Of a DNA stretch of 50,462 bases, positions 17,011-25,748 are shown piece after piece. Under the pieces are notes generated by a model. It was not told the origin of the DNA, searched no databases, and saw nothing but the letters and a program-made list of their open reading frames with translations. Both the position numbers and the translations under genes were made by a program. The DNA lies in the NCBI RefSeq assembly GCF_023952475.1, contig NZ_JALHRX010000028.1, positions 1 through 50,462 of the forward strand, read 5' to 3'. Each line of letters starts with the position of its first letter. Positions within the stretch are counted from its first letter, which is position 1. The stretch comes from Cupriavidus sp. WGlv3 (GTDB lineage Bacteria > Pseudomonadota > Gammaproteobacteria > Burkholderiales > Burkholderiaceae).

Positions 17011-18180
17011 ATGAGAATGAATGATGCCTTCCTCGCTTCGATGCGAGAAGCCATGCACTTGCTGCAGACCGCGGGCCCGCTCGAGGCCACCGAGGCTATC
17101 CAGCGTGCACTGCGCGAGCAAGCGTCGATGGGCGCGGCGGTCGCCCCGGCGTCCCCTTCCGCTCCCATGCCCGCACAGGTGGTCGAACGCCTGCTCACCG
17201 ATGCCCGCGTGCAGGCCCGCCCGGCCGATGCCGCCGGCAGCGCCGACAACGCAGCCTCCCCGGCATCCGCGCGCGGCACTCACTCGCTACGCCCGGACGG
17301 CAGGCAAGCGTCCCGGCAGGAGGTCGGACATTTCAGCCAGCACACGTTCGTGAACCGGGCGGGATCCCGCGCGTACAAGCTTTACGTGCCCGCTGGCCGT
17401 CGGGCCGAGCCAATGCCGCTGGTCGTGATGCTGCACGGTTGCACGCAGGATGCCGACGATTTCGCGGCCGGCACCCAGATGAACACCCTTGCCGACATGC
17501 TTGGCTTCGTGGTGCTGTATCCGGTCCAGGCCACCCCGGACAATCCGTCGAAATGCTGGAACTGGTTCCGGCCCGGCGACCAGCAGGCCGGCAAGGGAGA
17601 ACCGTCGATCATTGCCGGCATGGTGCGCGAGGTGATCGCCAGCCACGGCATCGACGCAAGGCGCGTCTATGTTGCCGGCCTGTCCGCAGGCGGCGCGATG
17701 GCTGCGGTGCTGATCCAGCGCTATCCGGAGATGTTTGCGGCGGCCGGCGTGCATTCCGGCCTGCCCGCCGGGTCCGCGCATGACCTGCCCTCGGCGCTGG
17801 GCGCGATGAAGGGCGGCAAGGGGCTAGGCCGGTCCAGGTCAGGCGCGGTGCCGCCTGCCTCCACCGCGCGGCCTCTCATCGTGTTCCACGGCGATGCGGA
17901 CCATACGGTGCATCCGTCGAACGGCGACCGTCTTGTTGCGCCGTTCAGGAGCGATCACGCGCGCCAGCTGAGCGAACGCAGGAACGTCGCCGGTGGCCAT
18001 GACTACACGCGGCAACGGATCACCACGCCCGCTGGCGTCAATGTTGAATACTGGGTCATCCATGGCGCCGGGCACGCCTGGGCGGGCGGTAGCCCCCAGG
18101 GCAGCTATACCGATCCGAAGGGGCCGGATGCCAGTGCGGAAATGCTGCGGTTCTTTCTCGCCAATCCGCTGCCAGGCTGA
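17011..18180 (+). CDS. PHB-depolymerase-family esterase
   Basis: Alpha/beta hydrolase of the LpqC / PHB depolymerase family. Residues 1-110 form a polar, Ala/Pro-rich N-terminal extension without a clear signal peptide. The catalytic domain runs from about 115 to 385. The oxyanion motif LHGCTQDADD is near 141, the lipase box GLSAGGAM has Ser225, acid candidates Asp295/Asp297 lie in FHGDADHTV, and His355 lies in HGAGHAW. Lack of an export signal suggests an intracellular ester or oligomer hydrolase, but true substrates could be hydroxybutyrate oligomers or phenolic esters. It follows the RHH gene by 79 bp and is probably co-transcribed. Confidence 0.88.
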   Translation: MRMNDAFLASMREAMHLLQTAGPLEATEAIQRALREQASMGAAVAPASPSAPMPAQVVERLLTDARVQARPADAAGSADNAASPASARGTHSLRPDGRQASRQEVGHFSQHTFVNRAGSRAYKLYVPAGRRAEPMPLVVMLHGCTQDADDFAAGTQMNTLADMLGFVVLYPVQATPDNPSKCWNWFRPGDQQAGKGEPSIIAGMVREVIASHGIDARRVYVAGLSAGGAMAAVLIQRYPEMFAAAGVHSGLPAGSAHDLPSALGAMKGGKGLGRSRSGAVPPASTARPLIVFHGDADHTVHPSNGDRLVAPFRSDHARQLSERRNVAGGHDYTRQRITTPAGVNVEYWVIHGAGHAWAGGSPQGSYTDPKGPDASAEMLRFFLANPLPG

Positions 18181-18420
18181 GCCGGCGCAAGCCCGCGCGC
18201 CGGTTGCCCGGCCGGCCTGTACCTGAGCCGGCGTCCGGCGGCCGGCATCCGCGGCCTGGGCCGAGGGTTGCTGCGGCTGGCGCCCTGGCTGATGAAAGCG
18301 TTGTCGGTCGCCGGAACGGCGGCGATGTTTCTGCTGGGCGGCGGCATCCTGATGCACGGCATCCCGGCGATGCACCACGTGCTGGACGCGGCGACACAGG
18401 CGGCGGCAGGCGTGCCCGCA
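18181..18420 (+). pseudogene. C-terminal remnant of a DUF808-like membrane protein
   Basis: An uninterrupted frame directly after the esterase stop, without a start codon, encodes GRGLLRLAPWLMKALSVAGT, then AAMFLLGGGILMHGIPAMHH. This resembles the final transmembrane part of DUF808 (YedI-like) proteins. Homology seems to fade after HH, where the frame runs into low-complexity coding and on into the permease. Family call is from recall, so moderate at best. It looks like the scar of a deleted gene. Confidence 0.4.
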
Positions 18421-18531
18421 GTGTGCTGTCGGTCTGGCGAGCTATTAGCGCCTGTACCCGGCCCCGCCCACAGCGGCGCGGGGCAGGATTGTCGTCAAGG
18501 CCGTCATCCGTCACCCCGGAAGGAGCGCATC

Positions 18532-19926
18532 GTGGTGAGCTTCCTGATCGTCGTCGCCGCCCTCTTCTTCCTGATGTTCGTCGCCTACCGCGGCTTCAGC
18601 GTGATCCTGTTCGCGCCGGTTGCCGCGCTCGGTGCCGTGCTGCTGACCGACCCGCCGCTGGTGCCGCCCATGTTCATCAGCGTGTTCATGGACAAGATGG
18701 TCGGCTTCGTCAAGCTTTACTTTCCGGTCTTCCTGCTGGGCGCGGTCTTCGGCAAGACGATCGAGCTCTCCGGTTTTTCCAAGTCCATCGTCTCTGCGGT
18801 GATCGCGTTGGTCGGGCGAGAGCGGGCCATGCTGTCGATCGTGGTGGTGTGCGCGGTGCTGACCTATGGTGGCGTCTCGCTGTTCGTCGTGGTGTTCGCC
18901 GTCTATCCGTTCGCCGCCGAGATGTTCCGCCAGGGCGGCATCCCCAAGCGGCTGATCCCCGGCACCATCGCGCTGGGCGCGTTTACGTTCACCATGGACT
19001 CGTTGCCGGGCACGCCGCAGATCCAGAACATCATCCCAACCACGTTCTTCAATACCAATACCTGGGCGGCGCCCTGGCTGGGCGTGGTCGGGACGATATT
19101 TATCCTGGTCGTGGGCCTTGCCTACCTCGACTGGCGCCGGCGCCAGGCCGCGGCGCGCGGCGAGGGCTATGGCGAGGGCCATACCAACGAGCCCGAGGCC
19201 TTCGAGCATGGCAAGCTGGCCAACCCCTGGATCGCCATCCTGCCGCTGGTGCTGGTCGGCGTGCTGAACAAGGTGTTTACCGAACTGATCCCGCGCTACT
19301 ATGGCAAGAGCCATGAGTTCATGCTTGCCGGGGCGACCAAACCCGTCGTCACCGAGGTGTCCAAGGTGGCTGCGATCTGGGCCGTCGAGGGCGCGCTGCT
19401 GGTGGGGATTCTCTCGGTGCTGGTGTTTGCCTTCAAGCCGGTCAGCCAGAAGTTCGCCGAAGGGTCCAAGGCGGCGGTCGGCGGCTCGTTGCTGGCGTCC
19501 ATGAACACCGCCTCCGAGTATGGCTTCGGCGCGGTGATTGCCGGCCTGCCCGGCTTTCTCGTGGTCGCGGACGCGCTCAAGTCGATCCCCAATCCGCTGG
19601 TCAACGAAGCCATCACGGTCACCGCGCTCGCCGGCATCACCGGCTCGGCCTCGGGCGGCATGAGCATCGCGCTCGCCGCGATGTCGGAGCAGTTCATCGC
19701 CGCCGCGCATGCCGCCGGCACCCCGCTGGACGTCTTCCACCGCATCGCCTCGATGGCCAGCGGCGGCATGGATACGCTGCCGCACAACGGTGCCGTGATC
19801 ACGCTGCTCGCGGTGACGGGCCTGACGCACCGCCAGTCCTATGGCGACATCTTCGTGGTCACCTGCATCAAGACACTGGCGGTGTTCGTCGTCATCGCCT
19901 TCTACTACCTGACCGGCATCTATTGA
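18532..19926 (+). CDS. GntP-family permease
   Basis: Inner-membrane proton symporter of the GntP / ion-transporter superfamily; relatives carry gluconate, citrate, hydroxybutyrate or other small acids. With GTG at 18532 the protein has 464 residues and about 12 membrane segments. It opens VVSFLIVVAALFFLMFVAYRG and has the family-like MDSLPGTPQIQNIIPTTFF near 155. GGAAGGAG precedes the GTG start (a second GTG follows at once). In-frame upstream starts would include the DUF808-like remnant. The next gene, a CoA-transferase, begins 5 bp after the stop, suggesting import of a short acid that is then activated. Confidence 0.85.
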   Translation: MVSFLIVVAALFFLMFVAYRGFSVILFAPVAALGAVLLTDPPLVPPMFISVFMDKMVGFVKLYFPVFLLGAVFGKTIELSGFSKSIVSAVIALVGRERAMLSIVVVCAVLTYGGVSLFVVVFAVYPFAAEMFRQGGIPKRLIPGTIALGAFTFTMDSLPGTPQIQNIIPTTFFNTNTWAAPWLGVVGTIFILVVGLAYLDWRRRQAAARGEGYGEGHTNEPEAFEHGKLANPWIAILPLVLVGVLNKVFTELIPRYYGKSHEFMLAGATKPVVTEVSKVAAIWAVEGALLVGILSVLVFAFKPVSQKFAEGSKAAVGGSLLASMNTASEYGFGAVIAGLPGFLVVADALKSIPNPLVNEAITVTALAGITGSASGGMSIALAAMSEQFIAAAHAAGTPLDVFHRIASMASGGMDTLPHNGAVITLLAVTGLTHRQSYGDIFVVTCIKTLAVFVVIAFYYLTGIY

Positions 19927-19931
19927 TCCAA

Positions 19932-21947
19932 ATGAACACGCAAGACACTACGCAGCGCCCGTTGCCGGCGATCCACACCCGCGAGAACGGCAAGCTGGTC
20001 TCGGCGCGCGAAGCGGTGCGCCTGATCCGGGATGGCGATACCGTGGCGACCGGAGGCTTCGTTGGCATCGGTTTCGCGGAAGAGATTGCCATGGCCGTCG
20101 AGGCGCTCTGCCTGGCTTGCGACAACGATGCGCCGGTCAGCCTGTCGAAGCCCGGCAACCTGACCCTGGTCTATGCCGCCGGCCAGGGAGACGGCGAGGA
20201 CCGGGGCCTGAACCATTTTGCGCTGCCGGGCCTGGTAAAACGCGTGATCGGCGGGCACTGGGGGCTGGTGCCGAAACTGCAGCAACTCGCGGTCACCAAC
20301 CAGATCGAGGCCTACAACCTGCCGCAGGGCGTGATCACCCACTTGTTCCGCGATATTGCGGCCGGCAAGCCGGGGCATCTGTCCCGGGTCGGCCTGGGTA
20401 CGTTCGTCGATCCGCGCTTTGAGGGAGGCAAGCTGAACGAACGCACCACCGAGGACCTGGTCGAGTTGATGCAGATCGGCGGCCAGGACTATCTGTTCTA
20501 CAAGGCCTTTCCGATCAACGTTGCCATCGTGCGCGGCACGACCGCGGATCCGGACGGCAATATCACCATGGAGCGCGAGGCGCTGACGCTGGAAGCCCTT
20601 GCCATCGCCATGGCCGCGCATAACTGCGGCGGAATGGTAATCGTGCAGGTGGAGCGCATCGCCGAACGCGGCTCGCTCAATCCCCGCCAGGTCAAGATTC
20701 CCGGCGTACTGGTGGACTGCGTGGTGCAGGCCAGGCCGGAAAACCACCTGCAGACCTTTGCCACGCCATACAACCCGGCGTTCTCCGGCGAGGTCCGCGT
20801 GCCGGCGAGCAGCGTGGCGCCGATGGCGATGAGCGAACGCAAGGTGATCGCCCGGCGCGCCGCCATGGAACTCCAGCCGAACAGCGTGGTGAATCTCGGC
20901 ATCGGCATGCCCGAGGGCATCGCCAGCGTAGCCAACGAGGAGCGGGTCCTCGACCTCGTCACGCTCTCGACCGAGCCGGGCGTGATCGGCGGCATTCCTG
21001 CCGGCGGGCTGAACTTCGGCGCGGCGACCAACCCTGATGCGATCATCGACCAGCCCTACCAGTTCGATTTCTACGACGGCGGCGGGCTTGACATCGCCTT
21101 CCTCGGCCTGGCGCAGGCCGATCGCATGGGCAACCTGAATGTGTCGCGGTTCGGGCCGCGGCTGGCGGGTGCCGGCGGCTTTATCAATATCAGCCAGAAC
21201 GCGAAGAAGGTCGTGTTCGTTGGCACTTTCATGGCGGGCGGCGGGGAGTTCTCGGTGGCCGACGGCAAGCTCCATATCCACCGCGACGGCATCGCCAGGA
21301 AGTTCGTCCAGGAAGTCGAGCATCGCACATTTTCCGGCCCGTACGCGGCAGCGTCGTTCAAGCCCGTGCTCTATATCACCGAGCGCTGCGTGTTCGAGCT
21401 GGGCGCGCAGGGCCTGGAACTGATCGAGATTGCGCCCGGGGTCGACCTGGAGCACGACATTATCGCCAGGATGGACTTCGTCCCGATCGTGCGCTGCCCC
21501 GTGCTGATGGACGAGAGGATCTTCCGGCCGGAGCCGATGGGGCTGCGCGCCGACGTGTTGCGGCTGCCGCTGGAGGCACGCCTTAACTACGACGAAGAGA
21601 AGAACATCCTGTTCCTGAACTTCGAGCAGCTCGAAGTGAAGCGCCGGGAAGACGTTGAGGCGATCCGCAAGGCGGTGATCGGCATCTGCGAACCGTTGGG
21701 CCACAAGGTCTACACCGTGGTCAACTATGAGGGCTTCGTGCTCGACCGGGACGTCGAGGATGCCTATGTCGAGATGATCTCGGAAGTGGTGGCACGTTAC
21801 TACATCGGCGTAACGCGCTTTACCACCAGCGCCTTCATGCGTACCAAGCTGGGCGACACGCTGGCCCGGCGCGGCCTCGCTCCCTATGTCTATGAAACCG
21901 AGGCGGAAGCGAAGGCGAGCCTGCGGGAGCAGCCCGGCAGCAACTAG
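19932..21947 (+). CDS. Acyl-CoA:acetate CoA-transferase, Pct/YdiF type
   Basis: Class I CoA-transferase with both alpha- and beta-like domains on one chain, as in propionate CoA-transferase and YdiF. Residues about 20-260 are the first domain and about 300-520 the second, with the catalytic Glu348 in STEPGVIGGIPAGG. Beyond the usual roughly 520 residues there is a C-terminal extension of about 150 (from FRPEPMGLRADVLRLPLEA onward) without a recognised motif but well formed as coding sequence. ATG at 19932 is 5 bp after the permease stop; no strong ribosome-binding site is present, so coupled translation is likely. Role: activates the acid imported by the permease, substrate unknown. Confidence 0.88.
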   Translation: MNTQDTTQRPLPAIHTRENGKLVSAREAVRLIRDGDTVATGGFVGIGFAEEIAMAVEALCLACDNDAPVSLSKPGNLTLVYAAGQGDGEDRGLNHFALPGLVKRVIGGHWGLVPKLQQLAVTNQIEAYNLPQGVITHLFRDIAAGKPGHLSRVGLGTFVDPRFEGGKLNERTTEDLVELMQIGGQDYLFYKAFPINVAIVRGTTADPDGNITMEREALTLEALAIAMAAHNCGGMVIVQVERIAERGSLNPRQVKIPGVLVDCVVQARPENHLQTFATPYNPAFSGEVRVPASSVAPMAMSERKVIARRAAMELQPNSVVNLGIGMPEGIASVANEERVLDLVTLSTEPGVIGGIPAGGLNFGAATNPDAIIDQPYQFDFYDGGGLDIAFLGLAQADRMGNLNVSRFGPRLAGAGGFINISQNAKKVVFVGTFMAGGGEFSVADGKLHIHRDGIARKFVQEVEHRTFSGPYAAASFKPVLYITERCVFELGAQGLELIEIAPGVDLEHDIIARMDFVPIVRCPVLMDERIFRPEPMGLRADVLRLPLEARLNYDEEKNILFLNFEQLEVKRREDVEAIRKAVIGICEPLGHKVYTVVNYEGFVLDRDVEDAYVEMISEVVARYYIGVTRFTTSAFMRTKLGDTLARRGLAPYVYETEAEAKASLREQPGSN

Positions 21948-22005
21948 GCCGGCTATCGGGCTACGAGATTGCTGGTAGCCATGCCACATGGGCCCAGCCC
22001 AGGCG

Positions 22006-22266
22006 TCAGTCTGCTTCGCGCAAAGGCATCGCCACGTTGCGCTCCGCGAGCGCAGCAATGGTGCGCGAAGGGTTCAGCCCGAGCGGGCGCGGGACGATCG
22101 CCCCGTCCATGACATCGAGCCCCTTGTAGCCGAATACCCGGCCCGCCGCATCGACGACACCGTCCGCGGCGGAGGCACCCATATTGCAGCCTCGCAGCGG
22201 GTGCGGTGTGATCAGGTTATGCCACCGCCGCCAGAGCATTTCGCTGATGATGAAGCGATAAGGCAA
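22006..22266 (-). pseudogene. C-terminal remnant of a GMC oxidoreductase
   Basis: Encodes the last 86 residues of a flavin-dependent GMC-type (cholesterol-oxidase-like) dehydrogenase. The substrate-loop and FAD-closing motifs HPLRGCNMGASAADGVVD, GRVFGYKGLDVMDGAIVP and LGLNPSRTIAALAERN are in family order. The usual HPLGGC has become HPLRGC. Nothing upstream on this strand continues the protein, so some 450 residues including the FAD-binding start are missing. Homology stops at an 11-bp inverted repeat. Confidence 0.75.
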
Positions 22267-22285
22267 CGTTATCGTGCCTTATCGC
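22255..22285. repeat. 11-bp inverted repeat at a homology break
   Basis: GCGATAAGGCA (22255-22265), 9-base spacer ACGTTATCG, TGCCTTATCGC (22275-22285): a perfect 11/11 palindrome with spacing like a recombinase or attachment site. It marks the point where GMC oxidoreductase homology ends. Confidence 0.7.
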
Positions 22286-22657
22286 CGCGTCGCGGCAATT
22301 CCGCCCTCACGTTCATCCTGGCCCCGCGCTGCGGCCAACTGTTGCTGGCCAAGGATGATTGAAACCCACCGGCTGTTCCCGGCCAGGAAGCGTCGTTCGG
22401 GCGCTCCTTGATTACGACGTTCGTACGGCCGGTGTACTCACAAACGCGCCTTTGAAGGCCACTGCGCACTTCGCCGTATGTCTCGGGCCATCGCGACATG
22501 CTACGAACCGCAACCGTCGAGGGGTTTCTGTGTTCTCCAACGCACGCACAAGCCCGCTAGCCCCTAGTAGGGTGTCGGAGAATGTTCAAAACAATCTCTA
22601 CCACCACCTCCGATCGCAACCTCAATCTGCCCCTCACCAAGTATGAGGATTATGCGT

Positions 22658-23254
22658 ATGGCTCGTGAACGGGAACAAGAAAATGAACTGGGCAGGGCCG
22701 AGCTTCTTCGCGAGGCTGCAAGACTTTGCGCGAAGGACCAGTATGCGCAAGCGTTCCGAATTTACCGGAAACTGGCCGATTCGGGGCACTCAGAGAGTCA
22801 GGTGTTCCTTGGCTGGATGTTTGCAGAAGGCAAGGGAGTGCAGGCCAGCCAGGAAGACGCAGCCAATTGGTTCAGGTGTGCAGCAGAGCTCGGCTCAGCG
22901 CGGGGTGCGTTCTATCTGGGACGATTGCTGACTAGGGAAGCCAAGCATGCTGAGGCAGTTACTTGGTATCAACGGTCTGCGACGGCAGGATATCCCCCTT
23001 CTCAGTATCGACTTGGCGTTTCATATCTTAGAGGGCACGGTGTTAGAAAGGATCTCTCATTGGCCTGTCGCTACCTTGAGGCAGCAAAGGCTAACGGACA
23101 TATCTTTGCTAGGCGCGAGCTTGCTGTAATGGATATCCAAGGCTATAGAGGTGTCGCGCGGAGATTCCTAGGCATCATTGAATTCTTGCCAGTACTCCTG
23201 TTCGGAGTTGGGGTTGCTTTTACGAACCCATACTCTGACGATCTAAGGGGGTGA
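22658..23254 (+). CDS. Sel1-repeat protein with C-terminal membrane segment
   Basis: The 198-residue protein contains two to three Sel1-type TPR-like repeats (QVFLGWMFAEGKGV with the following helix near 45-80, and QYRLGVSYLRGHGV near 115-130). A hydrophobic segment (IIEFLPVLLFGVGVAF) lies near the C-terminus, so it may be a membrane-anchored scaffold. Of three in-frame ATGs, 22658 is preferred because GAGGA lies 8 bases upstream. Base composition is clearly lower in GC than neighbours, suggesting horizontal origin. Partner proteins are unknown. Confidence 0.7.
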   Translation: MAREREQENELGRAELLREAARLCAKDQYAQAFRIYRKLADSGHSESQVFLGWMFAEGKGVQASQEDAANWFRCAAELGSARGAFYLGRLLTREAKHAEAVTWYQRSATAGYPPSQYRLGVSYLRGHGVRKDLSLACRYLEAAKANGHIFARRELAVMDIQGYRGVARRFLGIIEFLPVLLFGVGVAFTNPYSDDLRG

Positions 23255-23391
23255 GCGCCGGCCGGCACATCTCGCGACATTACCTTGAGTGGCGGCTATC
23301 GAAGGGATAACTGACCCAATCACAGCCAAGGCGAAGGTCCACAGTGGGTCGATTCTCGCCTTCGACCTTGAGCGTCCCACACTCGGCTAGC

Positions 23392-24618
23392 CTAGGCACT
23401 TGTCCGGGCGTCCGCCGCGTGGCCCGGCCATGGCTGGTCCACCAGGAAGCGCTCGCATAGCAGCGCCCAGTACGCCGCGCCCACCGGAATATTGCCGTCG
23501 TTGAAGTCATAGCCGGGGTTGTGCACCATGCAGCCGCCCTCGGTCCCTTCGCCATTGCCGATCCACAGGTAGCAGCCGGGCACCGCGTCCAGCATGAAGG
23601 CGAAGTCCTCGCTCGCCGCGATCGGCGGCGCCTGGCAGTCGACCTGGCCGGGCCCCAGCAACTCCAGCGCAACCTGGCCGGCAAGCGCCGTTTCCGCCGG
23701 CGTGTTCACCAGCACCGGATAGCCGCGCGCGTAGTCGATCCGGGCCGCCACGCCGTAGCTTTGCGCCTGCGCGGCGACCAGTTCGCGGATGCGCTGTTCG
23801 AGCTGGTCGCGCACGCGGCGGTCCAGCGCGCGCACACTCAGCCGCAGCACGGCCTGCGCGGGAATGATGTTGGAGACGGTGCCCGCCTGGAATGCGCCCA
23901 CGGTGACCACCGCGGTTTGCAGCGGGTCGACATTGCGCGCCACGATGGTCTGTAACGCCATCACGATCGAAGCACCAGCCACGACCGGATCGGCCGCGGT
24001 GTGCGGGAACGCCGCGTGGCCGCCGATGCCGGCGAGCGTGATGGTCACGCTGTCGGCCGAGGCCTGCGCCGCGCCCTCGCGCATCAGCAGCCGGCCCGGC
24101 GCCGTGCCAGGGACGTTGTGCATGGCGAAGACGGCATCGCACGGGTACTTGTCGAACAACCCCGCTTCCATCATCCGCCTGGCACCGCCCAGCCCCTCCT
24201 CCGCCGGCTGGAAGATCAGGTTCAGCGTGCCGCTGAAACTGCCGTGCCGAGCCAGATGCCTGGCGGCGCAAAGCAGCATGGCGGTATGCCCGTCGTGCCC
24301 GCATGCATGCATCACGCCGGGATGGCAGCTGGCATAGGGCAGCCCGGTGGCTTCGGCCATCGGCAGCGCGTCCATGTCGGCGCGGATGCCGAGGCTGCGG
24401 CCGCCGCTGCCCCGCCGCAGCCGGCCAACGACGCCGGTGGTGCCGAGCCCGCGTTCCACCTCGTAGCCCCATCCGGCGAGCAGGCGGGCCACGATGTCGC
24501 TGGTGCGGTGTTCCTCGAAGCCGAGTTCCGGATGGCGATGGATGTCGCGGCGGATGGCAACGAACGGTTCGGCGCTGTCCCGCAGCGCGGCCAGCAGGGG
24601 ATGCATGGCGTCCTTCAT
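23392..24618 (-). CDS. M20-family amidohydrolase
   Basis: Zinc-dependent peptidase M20D-type hydrolase (hippurate or N-acyl-amino-acid amidohydrolase group), 408 residues. Metal-binding and catalytic motifs are intact: MHACGHDGHTAML near 108, RADMDALP near 79, FQPAEEGLGGAR near 136, and HNPGYDFND near the C-terminus. The dimerisation domain spans about 190-300. The start overlaps the Bug-protein stop by 4 bases (ATGA), so the two form one unit. Cytosolic hydrolysis of an amide taken up with the Bug protein's help is inferred; the acyl group cannot be read. Confidence 0.9.
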   Translation of the reverse strand: MKDAMHPLLAALRDSAEPFVAIRRDIHRHPELGFEEHRTSDIVARLLAGWGYEVERGLGTTGVVGRLRRGSGGRSLGIRADMDALPMAEATGLPYASCHPGVMHACGHDGHTAMLLCAARHLARHGSFSGTLNLIFQPAEEGLGGARRMMEAGLFDKYPCDAVFAMHNVPGTAPGRLLMREGAAQASADSVTITLAGIGGHAAFPHTAADPVVAGASIVMALQTIVARNVDPLQTAVVTVGAFQAGTVSNIIPAQAVLRLSVRALDRRVRDQLEQRIRELVAAQAQSYGVAARIDYARGYPVLVNTPAETALAGQVALELLGPGQVDCQAPPIAASEDFAFMLDAVPGCYLWIGNGEGTEGGCMVHNPGYDFNDGNIPVGAAYWALLCERFLVDQPWPGHAADARTSA

Positions 24619-25619
24619 TGCGGCTGCAGGCCGATGGCACGCGCGATGCCGCGGTACTGGTCGATGCTGTGCTGGTACGCCTTCTGGCTTTCCGCCAGCG
24701 ATGCCGGACGGGATGCGGGCAGGTTCGCGGCATCCAGGCTGGCACGCACCGCCGGGTCGGCCAGCGTCTGCGCCAGCGCCTTGTGCAGCGCCTGCACGAC
24801 CGGCTCGGCGGTGTCCTTCTTCACGAAGACGCCGGCCCAGGTCGAGTAGTTGAAGCCGCGCAGCGCCTTGCTTTCATTGACGCTCGGCACGGACCTGACC
24901 GCGTCGAGCCGCGTCGGCGACAGCACCGCCAGCATCCTGACCTGCCCGGTGCGCATGCGCTCGATGTCGGGCTTGCCGAACGGCGAGATGAAGATATCGA
25001 CGATGCCGCCCACCAGGTCCTGGATCACGGGTGCGCCGCCCTTGTAGGGCACGTGCGTCATCGGCGCGCCGATGGTCTGCGACAGGTGCGCCCCGAGCAG
25101 GTGGTAGAGCGAGCCGATGCCGACGCTGGCATACGTTAGCGGCTTGCCCGCCCGGGCCGCCTGCGCGGCATGGGCCGCGAGTTCATCGACATCCCTCACC
25201 GGCAGGTCCTTGCGCACCAGGATGGCCAGGTCGACCGCGCCGACCATGTGAACCAGCCGGAAGTCTTCGCTCTTGTACTTGATGGCGGCATTGGCCAGCG
25301 GCGTCGTGATCAGTTCCCCGGGGCCAGCCTGCAACAGCAGGTGCCCGTCCGCCGACGCATGCAGGACCTTCTGCGCGGCGATCGCGCCCCCGGCCCCGCC
25401 CAGGTTTTCGACGATGACTGGCTGGCCGAACTGCCGGCCCAGCGGCGCATTGAGGTTGCGGGCGACCACGTCCGACAGCCCGCCCGCCGGGAACGGCACC
25501 AGCAGCGTGACGGGCCGGTCGGGGTAGGCGTAGGCCGGCGCCAGGCCCGCGCACAGCAGGGCGGCCACCGCGCCGCGCAGCAGCCGGCGGGCAATGTTCT
25601 GGATTCGGATTCGGGTCAT
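24615..25619 (-). CDS. Bug/TctC-type periplasmic substrate-binding protein
   Basis: Binding protein of the tripartite tricarboxylate transporter class, 334 residues, with signal peptide (cleaved after about residue 31, AYA-YPDRP). The family motif PVTLLVPFPAGGLSDVVAR follows, then IVENLGGAGGAIAAQKV near 75-91. No TctA/TctB membrane genes are present, typical of the large orphan Bug families of Burkholderiales, so uptake would use a shared permease. It is divergent from the LysR gene at 25749 across 129 bp and coupled to the M20 gene downstream. Confidence 0.92.
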   Translation of the reverse strand: MTRIRIQNIARRLLRGAVAALLCAGLAPAYAYPDRPVTLLVPFPAGGLSDVVARNLNAPLGRQFGQPVIVENLGGAGGAIAAQKVLHASADGHLLLQAGPGELITTPLANAAIKYKSEDFRLVHMVGAVDLAILVRKDLPVRDVDELAAHAAQAARAGKPLTYASVGIGSLYHLLGAHLSQTIGAPMTHVPYKGGAPVIQDLVGGIVDIFISPFGKPDIERMRTGQVRMLAVLSPTRLDAVRSVPSVNESKALRGFNYSTWAGVFVKKDTAEPVVQALHKALAQTLADPAVRASLDAANLPASRPASLAESQKAYQHSIDQYRGIARAIGLQPQ

Positions 25620-25696
25620 GGCAGTCTCCTCGGCGCCTTGCGTCGCTTCGTGTGGGTGTTGTGCGACGGATCGTATCGGGCAGCCTGCTATGTGTC

Positions 25697-25706
25697 CAAT
25701 GCATTG
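25697..25706. promoter_or_regulatory. LysR-type operator candidate
   Basis: Perfect 10-bp palindrome CAATGCATTG inside TCCAATGCATTGA, which also fits T-N11-A, located between the Bug gene and its divergent LysR gene. A second AT-rich dyad, TTATTCATAA, lies at 25719-25728. Binding by the adjacent regulator is inference. Confidence 0.45.
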
Positions 25707-25748
25707 ATCGTCTAAAATTTATTCATAAGACTCATCCACAAGGCATCG

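Larger units (their letters stand above)
21948..22642. other. Gene-poor scar region
   Basis: About 700 bp holding the GMC oxidoreductase remnant (22006-22266), the 11-bp inverted repeat at 22255-22285, and roughly 350 bp that I do not recognise. Short open frames there have no known domain. GC falls gradually towards the Sel1 gene. The pattern fits past insertion or deletion. Confidence 0.55.

Noticed and set aside
18204..19316. A 370-codon alternative frame inside the GntP permease
   Set aside because: Arg/Gly-rich with no membrane pattern, whereas the overlapping frame has a clear 12-helix permease.
23255..23391. Possible small inverted repeats around AAGGTC/GACCTT
   Set aside because: Arms are short and imperfect, and I could not link them to a known repeat family.
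25719..25728. TTATTCATAA as a second LysR operator
   Set aside because: Short AT dyad that could be chance in an AT-rich promoter; noted only beside the better palindrome.
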